NCBI GenBank assembly: GCA_013138865.1
Contig: WTBY01000037.1
Coordinates: 1 to 64,000, forward strand
Direction: 5' to 3'
From: Helicobacteraceae bacterium
Lineage (GTDB): Bacteria; Campylobacterota; Campylobacteria; Campylobacterales; Sulfurimonadaceae
Length of the DNA stretch: 64,000 bases
Made by a program: the position numbers and the translations under genes. This document shows, in pieces, positions 1-8,039 of this stretch (position 1 is its first letter; every line of letters begins with the position of its first letter). The notes beneath the pieces are model-generated. The model searched no databases and was not told where the DNA came from. It saw only the letters and a list, made by a program, of their open reading frames with translations.

Positions 1-159
1 AAATATTTGTAAGCCTCTCCTTAAACTATATGAGTTTAAACGGAATAATTGTTTCAAATATGAGCTATAAATATATGTATTTAGCTATCTAAAATATTTT
101 GTAGTTTTGCTAGGAGCTGTCTATGTAGAATCTCCCCTATAAACTAGACAATTACTAAC

Positions 160-213
160 CTAGTAAAAATCTAACTCTTTTGCAATTTCATTAACTCTAA
201 CTTTTTCTAACAT
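160..213 (-). pseudogene. broken IF-2 N-terminal-like ORF start
   Basis: A 17-codon ORF begins with ATG at 213 behind a strong ribosome binding site (AAGGAG at the usual distance) and stops at a TAG. Its protein, MLEKVRVNEIAKELDFY, matches the opening helix of the IF2_N domain (pattern KVRVxEIAKEL) that starts bacterial IF-2 and some small stand-alone proteins. After that helix the frame closes and nothing similar follows. I read it as the start of a truncated gene; a genuine micro-protein is possible but less likely. Confidence 0.35.
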
Positions 214-277
214 TTTAGATTATCTCCTTAAAGCATGGTATAAATTGGTAGTATAAGAACAATTAAAGGATGTATCT

Positions 278-403
278 ATGCAATTACAAGTAAATGTAAA
301 TAATTCTAAATATACTGAATTAGCGGTAGATGATTTATTTTCTATCTTTGAAATTATTTCAAATGACAAACCAATAGTTGCAGTTGAATATATAGAAAAC
401 TAG
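278..403 (+). CDS. small antitoxin-like protein (41 aa), possibly relic
   Basis: A 41-residue ORF starts with ATG at 278 behind AAAGGA. It begins MQLQVNVNNSKYTEL and contains a short acidic helix region. The length, the beta-strand-like opening and the piece that follows (a ParE-like fragment in another frame) suggest the antitoxin of a RelB/ParD-type pair. I cannot assign a family from the sequence alone. A -10-like TATAAA lies upstream near 240. It may be the only intact piece of a decayed toxin-antitoxin locus. Confidence 0.35.
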   Translation: MQLQVNVNNSKYTELAVDDLFSIFEIISNDKPIVAVEYIEN

Positions 404-586
404 AAAAACATATTGAGCTGTTAGCATTAAATCCTCTTCTTGGTGTTGAGTGTAGAAGTAAAAATATCCCTTTAGCAGGGTTTGAGATTTTCTTACCTCT
501 TTTTCTTCATCGTGTACAATGGACTTATAGAAGACTCCTTGCGACCTTGTAGCTGTTCTTTTATTTAATGTTTTTAACTGTATCAT
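359..586 (-). pseudogene. integrase N-terminal fragment
   Basis: On the minus strand an ORF starts with ATG at 586 behind AGGAAATG. Its first 30 residues (with SQGVFYKSIVHDEEKEV) resemble the N-terminal strands of tyrosine recombinases common in Campylobacterota, where a GVFYK motif precedes the arm-binding domain. From about residue 33 onward the resemblance ends and the frame runs antisense through the toxin-antitoxin relic to a stop at 359. The core-binding and catalytic domains (R-H-R-Y) are absent, so this is a start fragment, not a working recombinase. Confidence 0.35.
397..552 (+). pseudogene. ParE/RelE-like toxin fragment
   Basis: Reading the plus strand in frame from about 397 gives a stretch with KHIELLALNPLLGVECRS, which resembles the central part of ParE toxins (helix, then NPxLGxEC, then a strand). 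The frame has no start codon of its own, overlaps the end of the 41-residue ORF in a different frame, and loses similarity after about 490 before a stop. It therefore looks like the middle of a toxin gene whose start and end are gone. The call rests on a short motif only. Confidence 0.3.
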
Positions 587-627
587 GTCATTTCCTAAAT
601 ATAAAAATTTATTTTTAGTCCAAATTT

Positions 628-688
628 AGTCCCTTGAGAGTCCCTCAAATATGAATGAATTTGACAAAGTCCCACTATATGAGGGACT
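628..688. repeat. AGTCCC direct and inverted repeats
   Basis: AGTCCC occurs at 628, 639 and 668 on the plus strand, and its complement GGGACT at 683. The first two are 11 bases apart, one helical turn. AGTCCCTCA at 639-647 and TGAGGGACT at 680-688 form a perfect 9-base inverted repeat. The group lies just upstream of the integrase-like start at 586, a place where recombinase arm sites or an attachment site could lie. This role is inferred from position only. Confidence 0.4.
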
Positions 689-757
689 AAAACTATATTA
701 CAAAAAAGCCAAATAACCCCCTTGTTAACGAAATTTGACAAGATTTAAGGATATTAA

Positions 758-2116
758 ATGAGCATCTACAGAGAGTATGACATACGTGGAATTTATGAGA
801 AAGAGTTAAATGAAGATAGTGTTACTAAAATAGGTTACGCACTCTCTAAACATATAAAAGGTAATGTAGTTGCAATCGGTTATGATGCACGAACACATTC
901 ACCTATACTGTTTGAATATTTAGTTGCTGGACTTAACGCAGGTGGTAAAAAAGTTCTTTCATGTGGTGTTGTTCCAACTCCTGTTAACTACTTTTGTAAC
1001 TACAATGCCTTTGATGGTGTAACAGCTGACGCTTCTGTAATGATCACAGGCTCACATAACCCAAGTGAGTACAATGGCTTTAAAATTACAGTTGATAAAG
1101 CGCCATTCTTTGGTGAGCAGATCTACGCACTTGGTCGTGAAATTGATAATATGTCTATGCCCTCTAAAGTTGAGAGGTTAGTTACAGAAATACCTGCAAA
1201 AGAGGCCTATATAGCTTATATGTTAGAAGAGTTTTCACACTTAAAGGCAATGAACACTAAAATAGTTTATGATTGTGGGAATGGTGTTGCTGGAGTTGTG
1301 ATCGAAGATATATTTGATGCGTTGGAGTTAAATACAAAAGGTATTTTCAAAGAGCCAGATGGAACTTTTCCTAACCACCATCCAGACCCATCTGTTGAGA
1401 AAAACTTAGTAGATATAAAAGAGCTTTTAGCCCAAGATGGTGATATAGCTTTTGCTTACGATGGTGACGCCGATCGTATAGCAGTTCTTACTCATAAACA
1501 TAACATAAAAGGTGATCAGATGGCCCTTTTATATAGTATGAAAATGGATAAGCCTACTGTGATCGGAGAGGTTAAGTGTTCTCAAGTTATGTACGATGAG
1601 TTAGAAAAAAGAGGCTGTACAGCTGTTATGTATAAAACAGGTCACTCTAACTTAAAAGTTAAAATGAAAGAGTTAAATGCAGAGTTAGCTTGTGAAGTAA
1701 GTGGTCACATATTTTTTAAAGATCGTTACTTTGGTTATGATGATGCTATTTATGCAACACTAAGAATGTTAGAGTTAGTTTATGACGGAGTAGACTTAGA
1801 CAAAGAGATCGAAGCGCTACCTCAAACTTTTTCAACTGAAGAGATCAAAGTAGAGACTACAGAAGAGCAAAAATTTAAAATTATTGACTCACTTAAAAAA
1901 CTTCTTGAAAATCCACCAGCAGACTTCCCTAAAATAAAAAATATTATAGATGTTGATGGTGTAAGAGTCATTTTTGAGAAAGGTTGGGGGCTAGTTAGAG
2001 CTTCTAATACAACACCTGTTTTAGTTACACGTTTTGAGTCTACGATCGAGAGTGAAGCTAAAAGATATGAAGACGAGTTAAATAAACTTATACTTCAAGC
2101 TAAAGCACTAGTTTAA
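758..2116 (+). CDS. phosphomannomutase/phosphoglucomutase
   Basis: This 452-residue protein belongs to the alpha-D-phosphohexomutase family, which interconverts hexose 1- and 6-phosphates for nucleotide-sugar, LPS and capsule synthesis in the cytoplasm. The active-site serine loop TGSHNPSEYNGFK lies at 97-109 (Ser99), the magnesium loop DGDADR at 235-240, the sugar-specificity loop CEVSGHIFF at 312-320, and the phosphate-binding RASNTTPVLV near 418. Length and motif order are those of AlgC/ManB-type bifunctional enzymes. It stands alone with its own upstream region. Whether mannose or glucose is preferred cannot be read from the sequence. Confidence 0.93.
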   Translation: MSIYREYDIRGIYEKELNEDSVTKIGYALSKHIKGNVVAIGYDARTHSPILFEYLVAGLNAGGKKVLSCGVVPTPVNYFCNYNAFDGVTADASVMITGSHNPSEYNGFKITVDKAPFFGEQIYALGREIDNMSMPSKVERLVTEIPAKEAYIAYMLEEFSHLKAMNTKIVYDCGNGVAGVVIEDIFDALELNTKGIFKEPDGTFPNHHPDPSVEKNLVDIKELLAQDGDIAFAYDGDADRIAVLTHKHNIKGDQMALLYSMKMDKPTVIGEVKCSQVMYDELEKRGCTAVMYKTGHSNLKVKMKELNAELACEVSGHIFFKDRYFGYDDAIYATLRMLELVYDGVDLDKEIEALPQTFSTEEIKVETTEEQKFKIIDSLKKLLENPPADFPKIKNIIDVDGVRVIFEKGWGLVRASNTTPVLVTRFESTIESEAKRYEDELNKLILQAKALV

Positions 2117-2123
2117 TAATTTA

Positions 2124-2156
2124 CCTTAAGATCTATATTAATTATAAGTCTTAAGG
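2124..2156 (+). terminator. hairpin after phosphohexomutase
   Basis: CCTTAAGA at 2124-2131 pairs with TCTTAAGG at 2149-2156, and TATA pairs inside the loop. It lies right after the stop codon at 2116. There is no U-run after it, so termination would be weak or factor-assisted. Confidence 0.4.
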
Positions 2157-2294
2157 GTTTCGTTGAAATAACCTTGCAAGAACACCTTTACCAAACACCA
2201 CACTAATAATAAATAATAATACAAAAATATCACTTTTTATCTGTAGTTAATAGTTAAACAGCTAAAGTAACATCAGCTATTATGCCAATTTAAA

Positions 2295-2315
2295 TTGTGA
2301 TATTGAATATCACAA
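2295..2315. promoter_or_regulatory. 21-bp palindrome upstream of reductase operon
   Basis: TTGTGATATT and AATATCACAA form a perfect inverted repeat around one central G, ending 20 bases before the ATG at 2336 and just upstream of the ribosome binding site. The TGTGA/TCACA ends recall CRP/FNR-family half-sites, but the spacing (9 bases) is wider than the usual 6. It is a good candidate operator for a regulator that responds to electron acceptor supply. A leader hairpin is the alternative. Confidence 0.5.
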
Positions 2316-2335
2316 ATTTTAAGTAAGGAGAGTAA

Positions 2336-2971
2336 ATGCAATTAGGATTCCTAGTTGACCTTCACATGTGTATGGGTTGTAAAGGTTGTGAGGTAGCATG
2401 TAAAGTGGAGAATGAAGTTCCACTTTCTACATGGAGACTTCGCGTTAAGTATGTTGATACGGGTGTATTCCCTGAGACTAAGAGAACATTTACACCATTA
2501 AGATGTAATCACTGTGCTAACGCACCATGTGTGCGTATCTGTCCAGTTAGTGCTCTGCACTATCTTGATAATGGTATTGTTAATATTGACAATGAAAGAT
2601 GTATAGGGTGTGCTGGATGTATGATGGCTTGTCCTTATGGAGCTATCTACATAGATCCACAAACACAAACAGCTGACAAATGTACTTATTGTGCACACCG
2701 TATTGCTTCTTCAATGATGCCTGCTTGTGTTGTTGCTTGTCCAGTTCAGGCAAATATTTTTGGTGATTTAGATGATGCTACATCTAATATTAGTAAATAT
2801 ATTATGGATGCTGGTAGTGACTTACAAGTACGTAAACCAGAAAAAGGTACGTTCCCTCATCATTTCTATGTTGGTGGTGGTAATGTAACTCTTAATCCAT
2901 TAGCATCGTTTAGAGCTGAAGGACATTCACTGTTTAATAACTTAACACATCTTCCAGTAGGAGGTCACTAA
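2336..2971 (+). CDS. four-cluster 4Fe-4S electron-transfer subunit (PsrB/TtrB-like)
   Basis: This 211-residue protein is the iron-sulfur subunit of a complex iron-sulfur molybdoenzyme. Sixteen cysteines sit in four groups (12/15/18/22, 57/60/65/69, 89/92/95/99 and 116/119/131/135), the standard set for four cubane clusters. There is no signal peptide; such subunits are exported with the TAT-bearing catalytic partner. It carries electrons between the membrane anchor encoded next (one-base TAATG overlap) and the catalytic subunit at 3883. Gene order B-C-A matches ttrBCA of tetrathionate reductases, but PsrB- or SoeB-type partners are equally compatible. Confidence 0.88.
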   Translation: MQLGFLVDLHMCMGCKGCEVACKVENEVPLSTWRLRVKYVDTGVFPETKRTFTPLRCNHCANAPCVRICPVSALHYLDNGIVNIDNERCIGCAGCMMACPYGAIYIDPQTQTADKCTYCAHRIASSMMPACVVACPVQANIFGDLDDATSNISKYIMDAGSDLQVRKPEKGTFPHHFYVGGGNVTLNPLASFRAEGHSLFNNLTHLPVGGH

Positions 2972-3870
2972 TGGTACATGATGCACTAGCTGCAACAAAT
3001 GCAGTAGTAACACTTGATGTTGCTTTACCTAGCGTTATTTGGGGTTGGATTATTACTATGAATATGTGGGCTAAAAGTATTGGTACTGGTATCATATTTG
3101 TAGCTTTCTATATGTTAAAGAAATATCCAAATGAGGCTGGTTTTATCCGTTTACCAACGGCTATAATCTCATTTATTTTTATTAATATGTTCTTGTTATT
3201 TACTGTAATTGACTTACATCAAATGTTTAGATTTTGGCATATCTTTTTCCACCCTAATTTCACTTCAGCTATTACAGTTGGTGCATGGATGGCAACACTG
3301 TTTATGGGTCTTTTAATGGGTCTTTTATATGCTAGTTTTATCAAAAAAGATACAGCGTTATTTGACAAAATTTTACTACCAACAGTTATTTTAGCTGTTC
3401 CAGTTACTCTGTATACTGCAGGTCTTATGGCTCAGTCAACTGCACGTGAATTATGGCAAATGCCAACAGAGTCTGTACAGATGATTTTAGCAGCTACTCT
3501 TTCTGGTTCTGCTGTAATGCTTCTAATAGCTAACAAGCTACCTTATGAAGCAAGACGTGACCTTGGTTTAGTGCTTGCATTTAGTGGTTCTGCAGCATTT
3601 ATTATTTATATGGCTGAGTTAGTATTTGGTCCTATGAAAGCGGAAGAAGTAGCTGTAACACTAGAGGCTATTAAAGGTCATGGTGAGTACACAAGTATGT
3701 TCTGGATAGGTCAAGTTTTAGGATTTATATTACCAACTGTTTTAGTAATTTTAAGTGTTACTAACCGTACAGAAGGTTTACTAAAATTAGCTGCTGTTTC
3801 TGCACTAGTTGGACTATGGATAACAAAACATGTTTGGTTAGTTATTCCACAATTACTAAATTTAAGTTAG
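2971..3870 (+). CDS. NrfD/PsrC-family membrane anchor
   Basis: This 299-residue protein has about eight hydrophobic helices and belongs to the NrfD/PsrC family, the quinone-reactive anchor of molybdoenzymes in the cytoplasmic membrane. Its start shares one base with the stop of the FeS subunit gene, implying coupled translation in equal amounts. Histidine- and aromatic-rich segments near residue 85 (DLHQMFRFWHIFFHP) and in the last helix are suitable for quinone binding. It links the complex to the menaquinone pool. The direction of electron flow cannot be inferred from it. Confidence 0.85.
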   Translation: MVHDALAATNAVVTLDVALPSVIWGWIITMNMWAKSIGTGIIFVAFYMLKKYPNEAGFIRLPTAIISFIFINMFLLFTVIDLHQMFRFWHIFFHPNFTSAITVGAWMATLFMGLLMGLLYASFIKKDTALFDKILLPTVILAVPVTLYTAGLMAQSTARELWQMPTESVQMILAATLSGSAVMLLIANKLPYEARRDLGLVLAFSGSAAFIIYMAELVFGPMKAEEVAVTLEAIKGHGEYTSMFWIGQVLGFILPTVLVILSVTNRTEGLLKLAAVSALVGLWITKHVWLVIPQLLNLS

Positions 3871-3882
3871 AGAGGTTTTTTA

Positions 3883-6800
3883 ATGTATTTAGAAAGTAGA
3901 AGAACGTTTTTAAAAGGTGCTGCATTTAGTGTTGCAGGCGCCGCTATTGCTAAGGGTGTATTTAGTACAGATGTACTTGCTTCTTCAGTAAAAGATAGTA
4001 AGTTTACAGATACTCCTGATTCACTCTCTTTTTATCCACCACTAGATCAGTGGGAAGATTTTCAAGAGTTAAGTGCTGAGAGTTGGAAGGGCGGTGGTAT
4101 CGCTCGTCGTGGTGTTCAAAGTGAAGATAATCCAGATGGTATTAAAGTTAATGATTATGCGATCGTACCTACGGCTTGTTCAAATTGTGAAGCAGCTTGT
4201 GGTCTAACTGCATGGATTGATAAAAACACATTTAGTGTTGTTAAGTATATGGGTAATCCACTTCACCCTGGCTCACGTGGTCGTAACTGTGCAAAAGGTT
4301 ATGCTACTCAGTCTCAAATGTATGATCCAGATCGTCTACCATTCCCATTAAAAAGAGCTCCTGGTTCTAAACGTGGTGAAGGTAAATGGTTACGTACTAC
4401 TTGGGATGAAGCAATGACTTCAATCGGTAAGAAGATGAACCATACACTTCGTAAAGGTGATGAATTATCTAAAAAATCAGTAATGTTCCACGTTGGTCGT
4501 CCAAATGAGAATGGTTTTACTGGTAACGTATGGAGTACACTTGGTTGTGACTCTTTTAATTCACATACAAATATTTGTAGTTCTGGTGGTCGTACTCCGA
4601 CAATTCAGTGGGCAAATGATGATAGAAGTTCACCAGATTGGGCTAATGCGAAATTAATTTTCCTTAACTCATCTCACGCTGCTGATGCTGGTCACTATTT
4701 CCAACAATCAGCTTCTTTTATTGCTGATGCTAGAAAAAAAGGTGCAAAACTTGTAGTTATGGATCCACGTCTTTCTAACTCAGCGGGTATGGCTGACTTA
4801 TGGATTCACGCATGGCCTGGAACTGAACCAGTTATATACCTTTACCTAGCTAACCGTATTTTAAATGAAGGTGAACTTAATGTTGACTTTGTTAAAAAAT
4901 GGATGAACTGGGAAGTTTTCTTAGATAACAAAAAATACTTAGAGTTTATGGTTGAAAAAGGCTATATCTCTAAAATGCCTGAAGGTAATGATTTTGATAC
5001 TTTTGTTGAAGTATTAAAAGAGTTATATGCTCCTTACAGCTTAGAGTACGCTGTTAAAGAGTCACATGTTCCTGCTTACAAACTAGAAAAACTTTATGAG
5101 TATTTCATAGAAGCTGGTACTGCGATTTCTTCTTACTTTTGGCGTGCTGCTGCTGCGGGTAACCGTGGTGGCTGGATGAGTGGACGTACAGGTTTCTTAG
5201 CACTAGGTTTACGTGGAGCTATTGGACCTAAAGGTGGGACTTTCTTTCATCACTGGCATGTTATTTCTGTTGCTGGTAAAGGTGGTAGTTCGACTATTGG
5301 ACAAGGTAAACGTGGATCTAAAATCCCTAAAGTTGATGTATGGAATGAGTTAGCATGGCCACCAGAATGGCCTCTATCAACTTATGAGATGTCATTTTTA
5401 CTACCTCACCTTCTTTCTGATACTGAGTGGCAAAAAAAATGGATAGACAAAGGACTTAATGTACCTCAAAAACTAGCTGTTTGGATTCCTCGTATGTATA
5501 ACCCAGTTTGGATTAATCCAGATGGTTTTAGATGGTTAGAAGTTCTTAAAGACGAAACAAAAATGGAACTTACATTTAACCTTTCTCCTACTTGGAGTGA
5601 GACTAACTGGTATGTTGACTATATTTTACCAATGGGTCTTGCTGGTGAGCGTCACGATCAACACTCTGAAGCAACTATGCCTGCTCGTTGGACATCGTTC
5701 CGTCAGCCGGTTATGAGAGTTGCATTAGAAAAAGCTGGTTGGAAGCCTAACAACCCTAACCGTGCTACACTAGAGGCTCATATTAAAGCTGGTCTTGGTG
5801 AAGTTTGGGAAGAGAATGAGTTCTGGTTTGATATGTGTGTTAACTACATTGATCCTGATGGAAAATTAGGTATTCAAAAAATGTGGGAATCAAAACGTAA
5901 CCCAGGTAAACCAGTTACGATCGCAGAGTGGTATGACGCAGCGTTTGGTGATAACTTACCAAACCTTTATAAAACTGCTACAAATGATGCTCGTTACTCA
6001 ACTGCTGAATTTCCAGTTTATGAGTATATGAGAGATCATGGTGCATGGTTAGAGCAAAATGATATCTATTCTGCTCAAGAGTATAAACTTAAAGATGATG
6101 GTCAAAACCTTATCTCTCACGGTCACAAATACAAAAAAAGTGACTGTTACCTTGATAGACGTACTGGTGTTATCACTGCGAAAGATCATAAAACTGGTTG
6201 GAAATACCCTGGTGGTAAAAAACCAATTGGTATTGAGATCGATGGCGAAAGAATGGAAGGTTTTGCGACAAATGACAAAAAACTAGACTTCTTCTGTGAG
6301 TGGTTAGCTGACGACTGGAAATGGCCAGAGTACGCTATACCTTTTTACCCTCGTAATGAGAAAGAGAAAGAAGAGATGGTTCATATCGTTTCTCATGTTA
6401 ACCATATGTACATGAATGGAGATAATGAGTTTGCACTAAATACTGTATTTAGACTTCCTTATAATATCCATACACGTTCTGCTAACTCTAAGCACCTTAT
6501 GGAAATTTCTCAAAATCATGACCCTATTTGGATCAGTACACAAGATGCTAAGAAATTAGGTTTCAAACGTGGAGATCCGATAAGAGTTAAAATTACAGAT
6601 ACTGTTTCTAACTTAGACTCTGGTTTCTTCGTTGCTATGGCTGTTCCAACTGAGGGTGTTCTTCCAGGAACACTTGCATGTTCTCACCATGGTGGTAGAT
6701 GGAAACTTAAAAATTCAGTAAATATCCCTAATGGTGTTAGTGATGGAAAAATAAACTCTAATAACACACCTCGTGATATGAGTAACCCTGAATTTATGGC

Positions 6801-7293
6801 TGAGTCACCTAAAAATGCTGGTAAAGATGGCGAAAAAATTGAAGACTTCAATGGCGACATTGGACTAATCGGTTTTGGTGCTCCTTTAGCTGAGATGCAA
6901 ATGGATGGTAAAGAGGGTAAACTTCAATACATTGAAGGTATTAAACCATTTAAGACAGAACGTTGGGCTGAATACAATGATGATACTTCAAACATCTGGT
7001 GGGATGGACTTTCGGGTTCATGGCAAAATGCTGTAGCACCTGCACATCCAGATCCTATTTCTGGTATGCATTGTTGGCATCAAAAAGTAATTTTAGAGCC
7101 TGCTGAAAAAGGTGATAAAATTGGTGATATTCATGTTAACTATGAAAACAACCTTAATACTTATAGAGCTTGGAGAGATAAGTTAACACGTGGATTAGAT
7201 TCTGATTCTAAACTACGTCGTCCTCCATTTATTAAGCGTCCTTGGGTACCTTTAAGCGAAAAAGCTTACACGGTAGAAATTAAAGACGTTTAG
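3883..7293 (+). CDS. large molybdopterin oxidoreductase, catalytic subunit (Psr/Ttr/Soe-like)
   Basis: This 1136-residue protein is a DMSO-reductase-family catalytic subunit. It starts with a twin-arginine signal (RRTFLKG, residues 6-12) followed by an Ala-rich helix, so the enzyme faces the periplasm. Cys99, Cys102, Cys106 and Cys136 form the proximal 4Fe-4S site. Cys232 in SHTNICSSGGRTP is the likely Mo ligand, as in polysulfide, tetrathionate and related reductases. The length exceeds PsrA (about 750 residues) and is nearer TtrA and SoeA. Substrate candidates are tetrathionate, polysulfide, sulfite or another sulfur or arsenic oxyanion; the sequence does not decide. It follows the anchor gene by 12 bases and has an AGAGAGG ribosome binding site. 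Confidence 0.85.
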   Translation: MYLESRRTFLKGAAFSVAGAAIAKGVFSTDVLASSVKDSKFTDTPDSLSFYPPLDQWEDFQELSAESWKGGGIARRGVQSEDNPDGIKVNDYAIVPTACSNCEAACGLTAWIDKNTFSVVKYMGNPLHPGSRGRNCAKGYATQSQMYDPDRLPFPLKRAPGSKRGEGKWLRTTWDEAMTSIGKKMNHTLRKGDELSKKSVMFHVGRPNENGFTGNVWSTLGCDSFNSHTNICSSGGRTPTIQWANDDRSSPDWANAKLIFLNSSHAADAGHYFQQSASFIADARKKGAKLVVMDPRLSNSAGMADLWIHAWPGTEPVIYLYLANRILNEGELNVDFVKKWMNWEVFLDNKKYLEFMVEKGYISKMPEGNDFDTFVEVLKELYAPYSLEYAVKESHVPAYKLEKLYEYFIEAGTAISSYFWRAAAAGNRGGWMSGRTGFLALGLRGAIGPKGGTFFHHWHVISVAGKGGSSTIGQGKRGSKIPKVDVWNELAWPPEWPLSTYEMSFLLPHLLSDTEWQKKWIDKGLNVPQKLAVWIPRMYNPVWINPDGFRWLEVLKDETKMELTFNLSPTWSETNWYVDYILPMGLAGERHDQHSEATMPARWTSFRQPVMRVALEKAGWKPNNPNRATLEAHIKAGLGEVWEENEFWFDMCVNYIDPDGKLGIQKMWESKRNPGKPVTIAEWYDAAFGDNLPNLYKTATNDARYSTAEFPVYEYMRDHGAWLEQNDIYSAQEYKLKDDGQNLISHGHKYKKSDCYLDRRTGVITAKDHKTGWKYPGGKKPIGIEIDGERMEGFATNDKKLDFFCEWLADDWKWPEYAIPFYPRNEKEKEEMVHIVSHVNHMYMNGDNEFALNTVFRLPYNIHTRSANSKHLMEISQNHDPIWISTQDAKKLGFKRGDPIRVKITDTVSNLDSGFFVAMAVPTEGVLPGTLACSHHGGRWKLKNSVNIPNGVSDGKINSNNTPRDMSNPEFMAESPKNAGKDGEKIEDFNGDIGLIGFGAPLAEMQMDGKEGKLQYIEGIKPFKTERWAEYNDDTSNIWWDGLSGSWQNAVAPAHPDPISGMHCWHQKVILEPAEKGDKIGDIHVNYENNLNTYRAWRDKLTRGLDSDSKLRRPPFIKRPWVPLSEKAYTVEIKDV

Positions 7294-7319
7294 TCTTTAC
7301 GAGCATTTGCTCGTAAAGA
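7294..7319. terminator. perfect hairpin inside the reductase operon
   Basis: TCTTTACGAGC at 7294-7304 and GCTCGTAAAGA at 7309-7319 make an 11-base perfect stem with an ATTT loop, starting directly after the catalytic-subunit stop codon. No U-run follows. It may be an attenuating terminator or a 3'-end stabiliser that separates high expression of the structural genes from lower expression of the maturation genes. Confidence 0.6.
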
Positions 7320-7383
7320 ACTCCTTATACTTCAAAACTTATTTATAATCCTTCAACATAACCCAATTTTCAGATAGCTTAGC

Positions 7384-7389
7384 TACAAT
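7384..7389 (+). promoter_or_regulatory. possible -10 box before chaperone gene
   Basis: TACAAT at 7384-7389 lies 31 bases upstream of the ATG at 7421, in an AT-rich stretch after the hairpin. Campylobacterota housekeeping promoters often show only a -10 box, so this could be a second promoter for the maturation genes. Confidence 0.35.
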
Positions 7390-7420
7390 CTTCTATTATT
7401 TTTTACTAAGGTACTAGCTT

Positions 7421-8035
7421 ATGGAACAGACACTTTCACGTAGTAATATTTATGCACTTATCTCAAGACTTCTTTTAATTGAGCTTGACGAGACACTTCT
7501 AGAACAAATTAAATCTGATGAGAATATATTAGATTTTTTTCCAAACTTTAAAGAGTGGAGTAAAGTTAAAGAGTTAGATTCTAAAACTTTAATAGAGCAA
7601 TTTCTCTCACCTGACTTTACAAATATTTCACTTCTACATCTTATCCCTTATGAGTCTTTTTATATTAGAGAAGATCAAATGATAGAGACGGGTGGGGCAA
7701 ACCCTGTTACAGATATGTACAGCGCTTTTAACTTCCATGTTGATTATGCAAAATCTCGTGTTGTTTCATCTGATCATATAGGCGTAGAGTTAGAGTTTAT
7801 GCACTACCTATGTAGTGCTCAACTTAAAGCTGAAGAGGCAAAAGATGAAGTTGCGATCACTGAGTTAAAACGTGTTCAAAAAGAGTTTTTAAATAAGCAT
7901 CTTCTTCAATGGGCACCACTATATTTAATTAACTTTAAATATGAGGCTCGTACTCCTATTTATCATGATTTAGGTGAAATGGCTTTAGAGTTTATTCTCT
8001 CAGACAACGAATACTTAAGTGGTGAAGTTAAATAG
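7421..8035 (+). CDS. TorD-family molybdoenzyme chaperone
   Basis: This 204-residue, all-helical cytoplasmic protein fits the TorD/DmsD family, which binds the TAT signal and apo-form of a molybdoenzyme until cofactor is loaded. Seen features are the acidic central helix with HIGVELEFMHYLC (near residue 125), matching the family's ELxFMxxL core, and the WAPLYL segment near 166. It lies between the catalytic-subunit gene and the polyferredoxin gene (4-base gap to the latter). Its client is therefore most likely the 1136-residue enzyme. Confidence 0.8.
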   Translation: MEQTLSRSNIYALISRLLLIELDETLLEQIKSDENILDFFPNFKEWSKVKELDSKTLIEQFLSPDFTNISLLHLIPYESFYIREDQMIETGGANPVTDMYSAFNFHVDYAKSRVVSSDHIGVELEFMHYLCSAQLKAEEAKDEVAITELKRVQKEFLNKHLLQWAPLYLINFKYEARTPIYHDLGEMALEFILSDNEYLSGEVK

Positions 8036-8039
8036 TTAA

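Larger units (their letters stand above)
1..757. other. decayed gene-poor edge with relic ORFs
   Basis: This 757-base stretch holds no intact gene of recognisable size. It contains three short pieces of former genes, each listed separately: a 17-residue start of an IF-2 N-terminal-like ORF on the minus strand, a 41-residue antitoxin-like ORF followed by a ParE-like piece on the plus strand, and an integrase-like N-terminus on the minus strand. Bases 620-690 hold repeated AGTCCC units. The mixture of broken accessory genes suggests an old integration site that has eroded. Confidence 0.55.
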
